Origin: Roseovarius atlanticus
Lineage (GTDB): Bacteria > Pseudomonadota > Alphaproteobacteria > Rhodobacterales > Rhodobacteraceae
Assembly: GCF_001441615.1 (NCBI RefSeq)
Contig: NZ_LAXJ01000013.1
Coordinates: 1 to 37,667, forward strand
DNA: 37,667 nucleotides
Reading direction: 5' to 3'
Below the pieces are notes generated by a model that was not told where the DNA came from, made no database searches, and saw only the letters and a program-made list of their open reading frames with translations. The position numbers were made by a program, and so were the translations under genes. Shown here piece by piece: positions 17,153-26,041 of the stretch (positions within the stretch are counted from its first letter, which is position 1; each line of letters starts with the position of its first letter).

Positions 17153-17896
17153 TCAGAACGCCGGCGTGCCCGTCTGCTTGGCCTTCTGCGCCTTTTTCCA
17201 GGCGAAGACCTTGCTGCGCTCGGTCCAGTCGTAGCGACCATCCTCGCGCACGAGGCTCCAATAGAGATCACCCGCGTCGCGCCAGGGGTCCAGCACGAGA
17301 CTGTCTTCCATCGAGTCGCCGCGACGGCCGAGGATGGTGGTGCTGTGTTCCAGCCGGATGCTGTCGTAATTGGCGATGGCGCGGTGGATTTCCAGCGTTC
17401 TAAAATTCTCGCGCTGCAGGCGGGCGTCCATGTCGTGCGCCCAGTGCCAGCACAGGCCGCGCGGCTTGGTGCCGAAATTGACGGCGGTGTTATGCGCCAG
17501 CGGGCCGCTGTCGATTTCGTATTCGACAACCAGCTGCGCGACATAGGTGTAGGCGACATAGGCGGCGCGCCCGGCCTCTTCGGGGTCGACGCCGGGGCCG
17601 AGATCGAGGAAGGCCTGTTTCAGCGCGGCAATGTTGGCGGCCTCGCGCTGTGCGGCGGCCTGGTAGAACGCCTTGTCGAAACGGTGACCGTAGCGGGCGA
17701 GCTGCGCGGAGCGCTGCCAGACGGCGTCGGGCATGGAAATCGCCTCGGCCAGGGCAGTGGGCGGCAGGTTCAGGTTGGCGGTCGCGTTGCGCGACGAGGC
17801 GAAGGACGACGTGCCGCTGTCCTCGGGCACTTCGGTGCAGCCTGCGAGGGCAACAAGAGCAAGGCACGGAAGAAGTTTCAGCAGTTGTGATCGCAT
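17153..17896 (-). CDS. Lipoprotein with possible Cys-His-Asp catalytic triad
   Basis: A 247-residue exported lipoprotein. The signal ends in the lipobox LAGC with Cys20 as the acylated residue. The N-terminal half is helical and Ala-rich. The C-terminal half contains GLCWHWAHDM (Cys149), RLEHSTTILG (His184) and LVLDPWRDAG (Asp203). The order and spacing fit the Cys-His-Asp triad of transglutaminase/papain-like folds, a resemblance I infer from sequence only. Each motif sits next to aromatic residues as expected for a strand or helix start in such folds. It may be a periplasmic peptidase, amidase or an inactive relative. It lies 65 bases upstream of the permease gene on the same strand. No named family is assigned. 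Confidence 0.75.
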   Translation of the reverse strand: MRSQLLKLLPCLALVALAGCTEVPEDSGTSSFASSRNATANLNLPPTALAEAISMPDAVWQRSAQLARYGHRFDKAFYQAAAQREAANIAALKQAFLDLGPGVDPEEAGRAAYVAYTYVAQLVVEYEIDSGPLAHNTAVNFGTKPRGLCWHWAHDMDARLQRENFRTLEIHRAIANYDSIRLEHSTTILGRRGDSMEDSLVLDPWRDAGDLYWSLVREDGRYDWTERSKVFAWKKAQKAKQTGTPAF

Positions 17897-18041
17897 GGCG
17901 CGAGGCCCCCCGGGCAGACAGTCGCGAATAGGTTAACTTGTCAGGCGTATCTAGACCCGCCCTTTCGGGTTGTCGACCTGAACAGGCGGGGTAACGCGCG
18001 GCCATGGCTGTCGGTTGCAGCATTTTTGCATCAATCCGGGC

Positions 18042-18074
18042 AAAGAAAAGCCCGGACCGACACGCGGACCGGGC
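18042..18074 (-). terminator. Intrinsic terminator of cysE
   Basis: On the minus strand GCCCGGTCCG pairs with CGGTCCGGGC (18050-18074, one central mismatch pair) and is followed by TTTTCTTT (18042-18049). It lies 33 bases after the cysE stop. Confidence 0.85.
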
Positions 18075-18107
18075 GACTCTGCGGCTAGACTGCCCAAGCG
18101 GGGACGT

Positions 18108-18914
18108 TCAGCGCACGCCCAGAAGCTGGTCCATCGCGACGGAGGGCTGGTCGCAGCCCGCCTCGCCCACGATCTTTGCCGGAACGCCTGCGACGGTCTT
18201 GCATGGCGGCACCTCCTGCAGCACCACGGAGCCCGCCGCGACGCGGCTGCAATGGCCGACCTTGATATTGCCCAGAACCTTGGCCCCGGCGCCGATCAGG
18301 ACGCCATCGCCGATCTTGGGATGACGGTCTTCCTCTTCCTTGCCGGTGCCGCCCAGGGTGACGGAGTGAAGCATCGAGACGTTGTCGCCCACCACGGCGG
18401 TCTCGCCGATGACGATGGAATGGGCGTGGTCGATCATGATGCCCTTGCCGATGCGGGCGGCGGGGTGAATGTCGACGCCGAACACCTCGGAACAGCGCAT
18501 CTGGAAGAACCGCGCCATGTCGCGGCGGTCGGTCCGCCACAGCCAGTTGGCGACGCGGTAAGCCTGGATCGCCTGGAAGCCCTTGAAGAACAGCATCGGC
18601 AGGATGAAACGGTCGCAGGCCGGGTCGCGGTCATAGACGGCGACGATATCGGCGCGCGCGGCCTGTCCCAGTTCGGGGTCGTCGGCATAGGCCATGTCGC
18701 AGATCTCGCGCAGAAGCTGCTCGGGCATTTCGTTCGCGCCCAGCTTCATCGAGGTGCGGTAGGCCAGCGCGGATTCGATCGTCTTGTGGTGCAGGATCGA
18801 GGAATGGATGAGCCCGCCCAGGAGCGGCTCGTCCTTGATCGCGGTCGTTGCCTCGGTGTTGATCCGGGCCCAGACCGGGTCAAGCTCGGCCAGCTTTGCA
18901 TGTGTTTCGGCCAT
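18108..18914 (-). CDS. cysE: Serine O-acetyltransferase
   Basis: A 268-residue enzyme transferring acetyl from acetyl-CoA to serine, the committing step of cysteine synthesis. An N-terminal helical domain (about 1-140, with SSILHHKTIESALAYR) is followed by a left-handed beta-helix of hexapeptide repeats. The beta-helix contains GVDIHPAARIGKGIMIDHAHSI (as two adjoining stretches) and GDNVSMLHSVTLGGTG, with the catalytic His of MIDHAH. The C-terminus GVPAKIVGEAG is typical. Two ATGs compete: the one at 18920 lies only one base after the AAGGAG site, while that at 18914 has seven bases, so 18914 is chosen. It diverges from the DksA/TraR gene. Confidence 0.95.
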   Translation of the reverse strand: MAETHAKLAELDPVWARINTEATTAIKDEPLLGGLIHSSILHHKTIESALAYRTSMKLGANEMPEQLLREICDMAYADDPELGQAARADIVAVYDRDPACDRFILPMLFFKGFQAIQAYRVANWLWRTDRRDMARFFQMRCSEVFGVDIHPAARIGKGIMIDHAHSIVIGETAVVGDNVSMLHSVTLGGTGKEEEDRHPKIGDGVLIGAGAKVLGNIKVGHCSRVAAGSVVLQEVPPCKTVAGVPAKIVGEAGCDQPSVAMDQLLGVR

Positions 18915-18940
18915 GGTCATGCTCCTTGGTGCGAAATCCT

Positions 18941-18970
18941 GTTATACCAGATATGCTCGATCCGTAAAAT
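18941..18970. promoter_or_regulatory. Overlapping divergent promoters of cysE and the DksA/TraR gene
   Basis: Minus strand: TTTACG (18963-18968), 16 bases, TATAAC (18941-18946). Plus strand: TTATAC (18942-18947), 17 bases, TAAAAT (18965-18970). The -10 of each lies over the -35 of the other, so the two polymerases should exclude one another. Both sets of hexamers are fair rather than perfect matches to sigma-70 consensus. Confidence 0.45.
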
Positions 18971-18981
18971 GCAAAGGCGTC

Positions 18982-19338
18982 ATGGGTGGGTTCACGAAAA
19001 TGAATGAGGCAGAGGTGACCGCGTTCCGCGAATTGATCGAGGCGCGGTTGGCGGAACTTAGCGAGGAGGATGCCCGCGGCGCGGCGGGCAAGGCCACGGT
19101 GGAACTGGACCAGCAATCGGTGGGCCGTCTGAGCCGGATGGATGCCCTGCAGAACCAGGCGATGGCCAAGGCCACGGATGCGCGGCGCGCAGGCGAGCGG
19201 GCGCGGCTGACCGCGGCCCTCGCCCGGATGTACGAGGGCGAATACGGTTACTGCGAGGATTGCGGCGAGGAGATCGCCCTAGGCCGCCTGAAGCTGGACC
19301 CGGCCGCGACGCGCTGCGTGGAGTGCGCGCGGGGCTGA
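18982..19338 (+). CDS. DksA/TraR-family zinc-finger protein
   Basis: A 118-residue protein of the TraR/DksA C4 zinc-finger family. A helical N-terminal part (about 8-85, including FRELIEARLAELSEEDARG) is followed by YCEDCGEEIALGRL and ATRCVECARG, in which Cys91, Cys94, Cys112 and Cys115 should bind zinc. DksA proteins enter the secondary channel of RNA polymerase and modulate transcription, often together with ppGpp. Short alphaproteobacterial relatives are less studied. The ATG at 18982 has AAAGG five bases upstream; an internal ATG at 19000 would remove six residues. It converges on GTA gene g15 with 24 bases between the stops and no hairpin there. Confidence 0.88.
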   Translation: MGGFTKMNEAEVTAFRELIEARLAELSEEDARGAAGKATVELDQQSVGRLSRMDALQNQAMAKATDARRAGERARLTAALARMYEGEYGYCEDCGEEIALGRLKLDPAATRCVECARG

Positions 19339-19362
19339 GGGGGCAGGTTCAGGCGGGCCAGA

Positions 19363-22300
19363 TCACGCGGGCACCTCGATTCGTGCAAAGCGGCCCGGCC
19401 CGAAGCGCGTTGAGACCTGCGCGACCTGGATCTCGTAAAGGCCCGACAGCGCGTCGGCGGCCTGATTTGCCGCGCTGTAGGTCCAGACCGGCGCCGTGGT
19501 GGTGACCTGGCGGATCACCGCGTTCTGCTGCACCACGCGCACCAGGTATTCCTCGCGGTCCTCGCCCAACGGCACATCGGCTGTGTCCCAACGGTCACCG
19601 TCGATGCGGGTGCGCCGAATCCAACTGAGCGACAGGTCGCCCCCCGCCCCCGCAGCCAGCCGCAGGTGCACCGGCGACAGCGGGCGCAGGCCCAGCCCGT
19701 CGAAGGCCAACCGCACCGCGCTGAAGCTGGGGTCGTCCACCGGGCGCCCGGCGGGGCCGATCCGGTAATACCGCGCCAGCCCGCGCTTGGCCTCAGTGAG
19801 GTCGATCTGTTTGGCCGTACCGTCAAGGCGCACCAGATAGCTGCCCTCTGGCCACGGATCGGTGCGTTCGGTGCCCACCTGCCCGCGCAAGCGGTTGCCG
19901 AGCAGGTAGGTGTCGGTGTCGACGAGGTCGGCGTCGCGGAACTGGATCAGCTCCCACCCGTCGGGGGTGCCGTCGCCGATGGCGCAGAGGTTGCCGCCGT
20001 TCAAAAGCGCAAGATCGCTGATGCTTTCCAGCGTGCCGCCCAGCATCCGCACCTGAAGGTCCGGGCCACGGTCGATACGGCCCGGGTGGGCCGGCAAGAG
20101 CGGCGTTTCCAACACGCCCACGGGGGTGCGGGCCGTCACGAGGGTGTTGAGCGCATAGTTCGAATCCTCGTCCGAGGCATAGAGCGCGACCGAGCCGGGC
20201 CAGGGCCTGGCGGTGACGGCGAAATGCGGCGCGTGGGGCACCTCGTCGCCGGTCAGAAGCGGCAGGTCGAGGAAGAAGGGGGCCACCGGCGAGGGCGGCA
20301 CGAAGGGGCGCAGGGTGACGGCCTCGTCCTCGAACTCGGCCGGGCGATAGCTTTCGGGTTCGATCCGCACCGCCTCGAGCTTTTGCGCGCCGGCCATCTG
20401 GTCGGCCCGGTCGATGCGGAAAAGGCCCCTGCCCTGTCCTTCGGGAATGGCGATGACATCGCCCGCCCCGGTCTCGAGCTGCGAGGGCGGCAGGGTCAGG
20501 CGCAGGGTGTCGGTGGCAACGCGCGCCTCGGAGAGCCAGCGTTCGACGGTCTGGCGGCCCTCGGCGCGGGTCATGGCCAGCGGGAATTCCGAGGTGGAAA
20601 CGGCATGGGTGGCGTTGTCAGGCAAAATCGCCTCTTCGGCGATGACCTCGAAATCACCATCGGCCTCGACAAAGCGCAGGCGGACGCGGCCCGCCAGTTC
20701 CACGGTGCTGCCGCGGGTTTCCTCGATGACGCCGTCCATCTCGGGGTCGCGCACCAGCGTGTCGAGGTCGATCACCCGGTCGGTTCCTCCGTCGCGCATG
20801 ATGAACTGCAGGCGGCCACCACGTTCCACCGCATCGAAGCCATAGCGCAGCATCAGAGGTTGCAGGGCGCTGCGCGCCTCGGAGACCTGATCGACCGTAT
20901 AGCCGCGCACCAGGCCGTGGGCGCGCGACGTGTCGCAAGCGTCAAGGCCGGCGCGCAGGCAGATTTCGTCGATGACCGAGGCCAGCGTGCGCGACGAGAT
21001 GCGCCCGTTGAGCCAATGGCCGCGTGTGTAGTTCTCGCCATCGCTCCAAAGTTCGCGGTTGTTGGGGAAATAGGGATAAGGTCGCATGTCCCAGGCCCAG
21101 GCATAGGCGTGATCCATTTCCAGCATCGCGCCGTCGTAGACATCCGATTGCGGGTTGTTGGCGGGATCGTTCCAATAGCTGAGAAAGGCGCGCAGGTATT
21201 GCTGCTGGATCAGCTCGTCGCGGCGCCCGTCCGAGTAATGCGGCAGGGTGGATTCCGAGGATTTCGGATCGAGGAACTTGTTGGGCTGGTTGGTGCCCTT
21301 GTCCACGGCGGCACAGCCGTACTCTGTAAAGCGGACGGGTTTCGATCGCGGCTCCCACGCGGTGGCATCGGGCTGGCGCACGCCGCCGATCCGTTCGAAA
21401 TGCGCGTTCTGCCACCAGTTGCGGATGTCCTTGTAGCGCCAGATCCACGGCTCATTGTGAGCGTCGTCGGTGATCGGCGTGCGGACCTGTGCGTCGCGGG
21501 CGTTGGCGGAGCTGTAGAACCAGTCATAGCCCTCGCCGCCCTCGATGTTGGAGCGCAGGTAATCGAGGTCGTAGATCGTCTTGTGCGCCTGCGCATCGAG
21601 GTGATCGGGGCCATCACGCCAGTCGGACAGCGGCATGTAGTTGTCGATACCGATGAAGTCGATGTTGGGGTCCGCCCAGAGCGGATCGAGATGAAAATAC
21701 CTGTCGCCCGTGCCGTCCTGCGGCTGGTAACCGAAATACTCCGACCAGTCGGCGGCATAGCTGATCATGACGTAGGGACCGAGCAGAAGGCGAACCTCGG
21801 CAGCGAGGTCGATAAGCGCCTCGACGGCGGGAAAGCTGTTGTCCGCGCCGCGGATCTGCGTCAGGCCGCGCATTTCCGAGCCGATGCAAAAGCTTTCCAC
21901 ACCCCCGGCGGCGGCGCAAAGCGCGGCCTGGTGCAGGATGAAGCGGCGATAGCTCCATTCGTCCGGGCCGGAATAGGTGATCGGGGTCACGATGCGGGTG
22001 CCGGAATATTCGACCAGCTCGGCGGGCGTTTCCACCACCTGGGGTCCTTTCGGAATGGACCCTTCGCTGCCCGCGACCCAGCCGGTGAACGCGCCTTCCT
22101 CAGGGTCCGGGTCGGTCAGGAAATCCGCCGCCGTCGCGGTGCCGAAAAAGGCGGCGACCTCGGCCTCTGCCGCCGCCGTGCCATCGGGGCTGCCGTCGCG
22201 GTTGGGCGCGAGGGACGTGGTGATGCGCCCGCGCCAGGGCAGAACGGGCTGGTCCTCGGCCTCGGAATAGGGGTCGGGCAGGCCATTGCCAGGCATCTGG

Positions 22301-23409
22301 TCCATAAGGATGAACGGGTAATACATCACGTCCGTGCCGGCGTTGTTCAGCGCCTGGATCGCCTCGATCACCGCCTGGTCGGTGGGGGTGCCGCCATAGA
22401 CCTGGCGGTCTTCGTCGTCGGTTGGAACAAGCTGCGCCGTCTGGCGGGTGAGCGGGCCCACTTGCCACGGCATGTTGCCCGCGTCGTATTGCGCCTGTTC
22501 GACCTTGGGGCGGATCGTGCATTGCCCGCAGCGCAGGTCGTCGCCGAACCAGCTGACGATCAGAGAGGTGCTTTTCAGCCCCTTCAACTCGCCCGTCATC
22601 TGGCCCAGCGAGGTCAGGAAATCGGTCTTGCCAGAGGGCGAATTGACATTGGCGGGCTGTTGCGACCCCGGCCCGTAATTGATGTTGGCGGTGGTGGTGG
22701 CAAGGGCGTATTCACCGCTGCCGGGCAGCAGGGCGGTCCCGCGAACCGCATAGGTGGGCGCGATTTCGGCCCCAGGTTGGTCGGCGGGCACGGGGCGGCT
22801 GACCTCGAAGGTGAATTGCGGCACGCGGTTGCCATAGGGCGACAGGTCCAGATCCTCGATCACCACATAGGCGGTGCCGCGATAGGCGGGCACGGTGCCC
22901 GCGCCCTCGACCGCCTCGATCTTGGGGTCGGGCAGCTGGTCACGGCTGCCGGTGTAGACGCGCAAGGTCAGGTCGTCGGGCGAAATCTCGATCCCGTCGG
23001 CCCAGATCCGGCCCACGGTCGAGATCTCCCCTTCGCAAAGCGCCACGGCGAGGCTGAGCGAATAGCTGTATTGTGTGACTTTCGGACCGCTGGGCGCGCC
23101 CTTGCCGCCGCCGCCCGAGGTGGTGGAGGTCTCGAGAAACTCAGTGGCCCATATGACCTGGCCCGCCACGCGCATCCGGCCATAGACCTGCGCGATGGCG
23201 TCGCCTTCGCCCGTACCGGTGAGGCGCAGGCGATTGACCCGGCCGGTTTCCACCGTATCCGACCCCTGCCCCATGAGGCGCTGGTCGATGCTGCGCCCGA
23301 TGACCGCGCCGGCAAAGCGGCCCACCGCCGCCATGGACAGCCCGAGGATGGAGCCGCCGACAGAACCGCCGAGCGCTGCACCGGCGGCGGAAAGAAGGAC
23401 CGTTGCCAT
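19363..23409 (-). CDS. GTA gp15: baseplate/tail-fiber hub (megatron) protein
   Basis: Last gene of the GTA cluster, 1348 residues, normal for RcGTA gp15. It begins MATVLLSAAGAALGGSVGGS, a glycine/alanine-rich hydrophobic start seen in phage hub proteins. The middle (about residues 400-720) carries the GTA TIM-barrel-like domain, with SFCIGSEMRGL, MISYAADWSEYFGY, FIGIDNYMPLSDW and PVRFTEYGCAAVDKG. After it (from about 780) comes a phage-tail domain. Gene gp14 ends three bases upstream. In RcGTA this protein forms the tail tip that contacts the recipient envelope. A very long antisense frame covers most of it and is judged a compositional shadow. Confidence 0.93.
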   Translation of the reverse strand: MATVLLSAAGAALGGSVGGSILGLSMAAVGRFAGAVIGRSIDQRLMGQGSDTVETGRVNRLRLTGTGEGDAIAQVYGRMRVAGQVIWATEFLETSTTSGGGGKGAPSGPKVTQYSYSLSLAVALCEGEISTVGRIWADGIEISPDDLTLRVYTGSRDQLPDPKIEAVEGAGTVPAYRGTAYVVIEDLDLSPYGNRVPQFTFEVSRPVPADQPGAEIAPTYAVRGTALLPGSGEYALATTTANINYGPGSQQPANVNSPSGKTDFLTSLGQMTGELKGLKSTSLIVSWFGDDLRCGQCTIRPKVEQAQYDAGNMPWQVGPLTRQTAQLVPTDDEDRQVYGGTPTDQAVIEAIQALNNAGTDVMYYPFILMDQMPGNGLPDPYSEAEDQPVLPWRGRITTSLAPNRDGSPDGTAAAEAEVAAFFGTATAADFLTDPDPEEGAFTGWVAGSEGSIPKGPQVVETPAELVEYSGTRIVTPITYSGPDEWSYRRFILHQAALCAAAGGVESFCIGSEMRGLTQIRGADNSFPAVEALIDLAAEVRLLLGPYVMISYAADWSEYFGYQPQDGTGDRYFHLDPLWADPNIDFIGIDNYMPLSDWRDGPDHLDAQAHKTIYDLDYLRSNIEGGEGYDWFYSSANARDAQVRTPITDDAHNEPWIWRYKDIRNWWQNAHFERIGGVRQPDATAWEPRSKPVRFTEYGCAAVDKGTNQPNKFLDPKSSESTLPHYSDGRRDELIQQQYLRAFLSYWNDPANNPQSDVYDGAMLEMDHAYAWAWDMRPYPYFPNNRELWSDGENYTRGHWLNGRISSRTLASVIDEICLRAGLDACDTSRAHGLVRGYTVDQVSEARSALQPLMLRYGFDAVERGGRLQFIMRDGGTDRVIDLDTLVRDPEMDGVIEETRGSTVELAGRVRLRFVEADGDFEVIAEEAILPDNATHAVSTSEFPLAMTRAEGRQTVERWLSEARVATDTLRLTLPPSQLETGAGDVIAIPEGQGRGLFRIDRADQMAGAQKLEAVRIEPESYRPAEFEDEAVTLRPFVPPSPVAPFFLDLPLLTGDEVPHAPHFAVTARPWPGSVALYASDEDSNYALNTLVTARTPVGVLETPLLPAHPGRIDRGPDLQVRMLGGTLESISDLALLNGGNLCAIGDGTPDGWELIQFRDADLVDTDTYLLGNRLRGQVGTERTDPWPEGSYLVRLDGTAKQIDLTEAKRGLARYYRIGPAGRPVDDPSFSAVRLAFDGLGLRPLSPVHLRLAAGAGGDLSLSWIRRTRIDGDRWDTADVPLGEDREEYLVRVVQQNAVIRQVTTTAPVWTYSAANQAADALSGLYEIQVAQVSTRFGPGRFARIEVPA

Positions 23410-23412
23410 TGT

Positions 23413-23853
23413 TTACGTCTCCTCAGGGAATGTGAACCGGGCCACGATGCGGCGCTGCCACGGCGTGCTGAGCGGGCTTTCGACCACCGCGTGCCCGGAA
23501 TAGGCGTGGATGAAGGACGGGGCGGCGCCAATCTGCGCGACCAGTCCCAGGTGCTTGGCCACGGAGCCGTCGCGCATCCGAAACAGCAGCACGTCGCCCG
23601 GCGCCATCTGGGTCGGTGCCGGCGCAAGGTGCCGCCGTGCCGCCCGCCACAGCACCTCGTCCCGCGCAGGTTCGGACCAGTCCATGCTGTAGGGCGGCAC
23701 GGGTTCGGGCTCGGCCCCGTAAAGCGCGCGCCAGATGCCGCGCAAAAGGCCCAGGCAATCGGTGCCCGCGCCCCGGCAGCTGGCCTGGTGGCGGTAGGGC
23801 GTGCCGATCCAGGCGCGCGCCTCGGTCACGATACGGTCCTGGTGCGGGGTCAT
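23413..23853 (-). CDS. GTA gp14: NlpC/P60 cell-wall peptidase
   Basis: A 146-residue peptidase of the NlpC/P60 family, thought to open peptidoglycan during particle DNA entry. The catalytic Cys33 lies in GTDCLGLLRG and the His in AKHLGLVAQIG (His101), followed by HAYSGHAVVE. The start at 23853 overlaps the stop of gp13 (ATGA). A longer frame into gp13 is only the overlapping reading. gp15 begins three bases after its TAA. The short length is normal for a GTA tail peptidase. Confidence 0.93.
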   Translation of the reverse strand: MTPHQDRIVTEARAWIGTPYRHQASCRGAGTDCLGLLRGIWRALYGAEPEPVPPYSMDWSEPARDEVLWRAARRHLAPAPTQMAPGDVLLFRMRDGSVAKHLGLVAQIGAAPSFIHAYSGHAVVESPLSTPWQRRIVARFTFPEET

Positions 23854-24740
23854 CTGCGGCGGCTCCCGCCGTCGAGGCGCTGTTCCCGGGATGGGTCCGA
23901 GATCGACCAATCGTCGCCGGGAATATCGGGAAAACCCTGAAAGTTCAGGTAGTTGTCGAACTTGAGGCGGCAAGTCTTGCTGCGCTTGTCGCAGCCTGCA
24001 ATGACCCGCACCGAGTCGCCGGGGCCGATATCCACCCTCAGCGGATGCCAAAGCTCGATCTGCCGCGCGTCCGTCAGCATGACGTCGCGCTTGATCGTGC
24101 CCGTGAGGCCCGTCGCCGCACCGTCCAGCACACGCAGCACGCCGTGGCGGAACCATTCGGGGGCAAAGCCGTCTAGTACCGGAAGATGCAAGATGCGCCG
24201 GTCCTCAATCGCCACCACGCCCACCTCGGCGGCATAGCCCGGCGCCGTCAGGTCGAACCCGCAGGTGGCGTCGCCCAAGACCGCGCTGCAGGGTTTCTGA
24301 AAGACCCGGCCCAGCGGCACGTTCAGCCGGTCGGTCAGCCCGCGCAGCTCGGCCTCGAACGCGCCACCCGCGCGGCGGATCTCGCCGATGGTGCCGCGAA
24401 ACTGCAGCTGACGCTCCTCGACATTGGCCCAGTTGACCAGCCACGCCAAGACCTCGGCGGCGTCATAGCGGCCGGCCTCGATATCGTCCTCGGTGATCGC
24501 GGCATCGCTGAGCGCGCCCAAAGCCTCGGTGTTGTCGACCGACAGGCCCGTCGTCTGTTGCAGCGCCTTGGCGCCAAGGCCGGTATCGGCGCGAAAGGTA
24601 TGCCCGTCGAATTCCAGCGTGCAGTCGTGATCGGTGAAGCCCAGCCGCACGCCGTCGCGGCGGATCAGCGCCCAGCAGCGGCAGGTCGTGGTCAGCCCGG
24701 CCTGAAGGTGGGTCTTCAGCCCCTCGTTGAAATCACTCAT
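23850..24740 (-). CDS. GTA gp13: DUF2163-type tail hub protein
   Basis: A 296-residue protein of the DUF2163/phage BR0599 group found in RcGTA-type clusters. Hallmarks are CWALIRRDGVRLGFTDHD near the N-terminus, the cysteine-containing CSAVLGDATCGFDL, and near the C-terminus AGCDKRSKTCRLKFDNYLNF. The four clustered cysteines recall the [4Fe-4S] site described for a distal-tail/hub protein of this family; that assignment is by analogy. It overlaps gp12 and gp14 by four bases each (ATGA). Confidence 0.92.
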   Translation of the reverse strand: MSDFNEGLKTHLQAGLTTTCRCWALIRRDGVRLGFTDHDCTLEFDGHTFRADTGLGAKALQQTTGLSVDNTEALGALSDAAITEDDIEAGRYDAAEVLAWLVNWANVEERQLQFRGTIGEIRRAGGAFEAELRGLTDRLNVPLGRVFQKPCSAVLGDATCGFDLTAPGYAAEVGVVAIEDRRILHLPVLDGFAPEWFRHGVLRVLDGAATGLTGTIKRDVMLTDARQIELWHPLRVDIGPGDSVRVIAGCDKRSKTCRLKFDNYLNFQGFPDIPGDDWSISDPSREQRLDGGSRRR

Positions 24741-25369
24741 ACCCGCACCTCGACGATGGGCACGTTGGGCACGTCGCCTGCCTGGAAACTGGCTAGGCTG
24801 GTGTGGATGCGGTCGATGTCGAACCGCACCGGCACGTCGAATTCGAACCCGGCGGTGATGCGCACACCGGTATCCACGGGGTGCGGAAAGATGAGCATTC
24901 CGGTGGTCAGATCGACCTCGAAATTCACGCCTTCGCGCTGTTCTTCTTCGTCCAGCGCGACCTTGACGGTTCCCTCGACCGGCTTGGTGATGGGGCGCAG
25001 GTACGTGTTTTCGCCCGAGCGGTAGGTCTTGACCAGCAGATAGCGGTCGGTGACGTCATCGCCGAAGGCGATGATCTGGTCCTCTGGGCCCACGTCACGG
25101 CGGGCGGCGCTGGACTTGTAATCGGTCCAGTCCTTCCAGCGAAACCCGTACATCTGGCCTTGACGGGCCTCGAAAAAGGCAATCAGCGTCTCGATATCGT
25201 CAAGGCTGCGCATCGCCACGCCCGCGTCATAGCGACGGCGCGAATGCTTCCAGGGCGTGTTGCGCTCTTCGAACCCGTTGGCGAGCGTGACGACATCCGT
25301 GTGCCGCTCCGGCCCGCCGATGGAGCCGAAGCTCAGGCTTGCCGGAAAGCGTATCTCGTGAAATCCCAT
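24737..25369 (-). CDS. GTA gp12: distal tail protein (DUF2460)
   Basis: A 210-residue protein starting MGFHEIRFPASLSFGSIGGP and containing the family stretch YRWKD-like GFRWKDWTDYKS and KPVEGTVKVALDEEEQ. DUF2460 proteins form the distal-tail ring at the end of siphophage-like tails. It starts 12 bases after gp11 would end on the opposite side of the junction and overlaps gp13 by ATGA. Length and position agree with RcGTA. Confidence 0.92.
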   Translation of the reverse strand: MGFHEIRFPASLSFGSIGGPERHTDVVTLANGFEERNTPWKHSRRRYDAGVAMRSLDDIETLIAFFEARQGQMYGFRWKDWTDYKSSAARRDVGPEDQIIAFGDDVTDRYLLVKTYRSGENTYLRPITKPVEGTVKVALDEEEQREGVNFEVDLTTGMLIFPHPVDTGVRITAGFEFDVPVRFDIDRIHTSLASFQAGDVPNVPIVEVRV

Positions 25370-25381
25370 GTCCCTGCTCCT

Positions 25382-26041
25382 TTAGCGGTTGCGGTTGCCC
25401 CGGCCGATGGCGCGGCCCAGTTGGGCGGCGATCTGCGCCTGGCTGCGGCGAAAGCCCTCGGCGTCGGGCGTGTGGATATTCATCACCACGTTGACGGCCC
25501 CGCCCCCGCCACCGCGCACGCCCAGCTTGCCGTCGGGGCCGCGCGCCAGCGGCATGATCGCCTCGGGGCCCGCCTCGCCCATCAGGCCCATGCCGCCACG
25601 CATCGGAAAGGCCGTGGGGCTGCTGACGATCCCGCCCGAGGCGAAAGGCTGAACGCGGCCTTGGGCAAAACTGCCGCCTTTCTCGAAGGGCAGGATCGAG
25701 GAAAAGATGCTGCCGATCCCCTGCGACAGAAGCCCGCCCACGTGGTCGGTCACGGGCCGCACGGCAGAGTTGAAGGCCGAGCTGATCATCGAATTGGCGA
25801 GGTTGCGCAGCGACTCCGACAGGCTGTCGCCATTGACCACAGCGCCGCGAATGGCACGGTTCAGGCCCCGGCTGATGCCCCGTTCCAGCGTCTTCACGTC
25901 CTGGCCGGTATGGGCGAAGGTTTCGCGCACCCGCGCCAGTTCACCGTTGAAGGCCGCGGCCATCTGGGTTGCCCCGCCCAGGTTCTCGTCGAGGGCCGCG
26001 ACCTGAAGGTCCAGCTCGTCCAGTCCGTCCATGTCAGCCAT
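25382..26041 (-). CDS. GTA gp11: tail tape measure protein
   Basis: A 219-residue tape measure, very short compared with phage counterparts, as expected for the short tail of RcGTA particles. The N-terminal part is helical (about 10-115, including MAAAFNGELARVRETFAHTG). A Gly-rich C-terminal region follows with FASGGIVSSPTAFPM, GLMGEAGPEAIMPLARG and the run GVRGGGGGAVNVVM, all typical of tape-measure C-termini. It overlaps gp10.1 by eight bases and is followed by gp12 after 12 bases. Confidence 0.92.
   Translation of the reverse strand: MADMDGLDELDLQVAALDENLGGATQMAAAFNGELARVRETFAHTGQDVKTLERGISRGLNRAIRGAVVNGDSLSESLRNLANSMISSAFNSAVRPVTDHVGGLLSQGIGSIFSSILPFEKGGSFAQGRVQPFASGGIVSSPTAFPMRGGMGLMGEAGPEAIMPLARGPDGKLGVRGGGGGAVNVVMNIHTPDAEGFRRSQAQIAAQLGRAIGRGNRNR

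Noticed and set aside
19666..23940. Very long plus-strand open frame (more than 1400 codons) opposite GTA g13-g15
   Set aside because: It has no ribosome site, reads as Gly/Arg/Ala/His-rich low-complexity protein, and mirrors the G+C-rich third positions of the real minus-strand genes.
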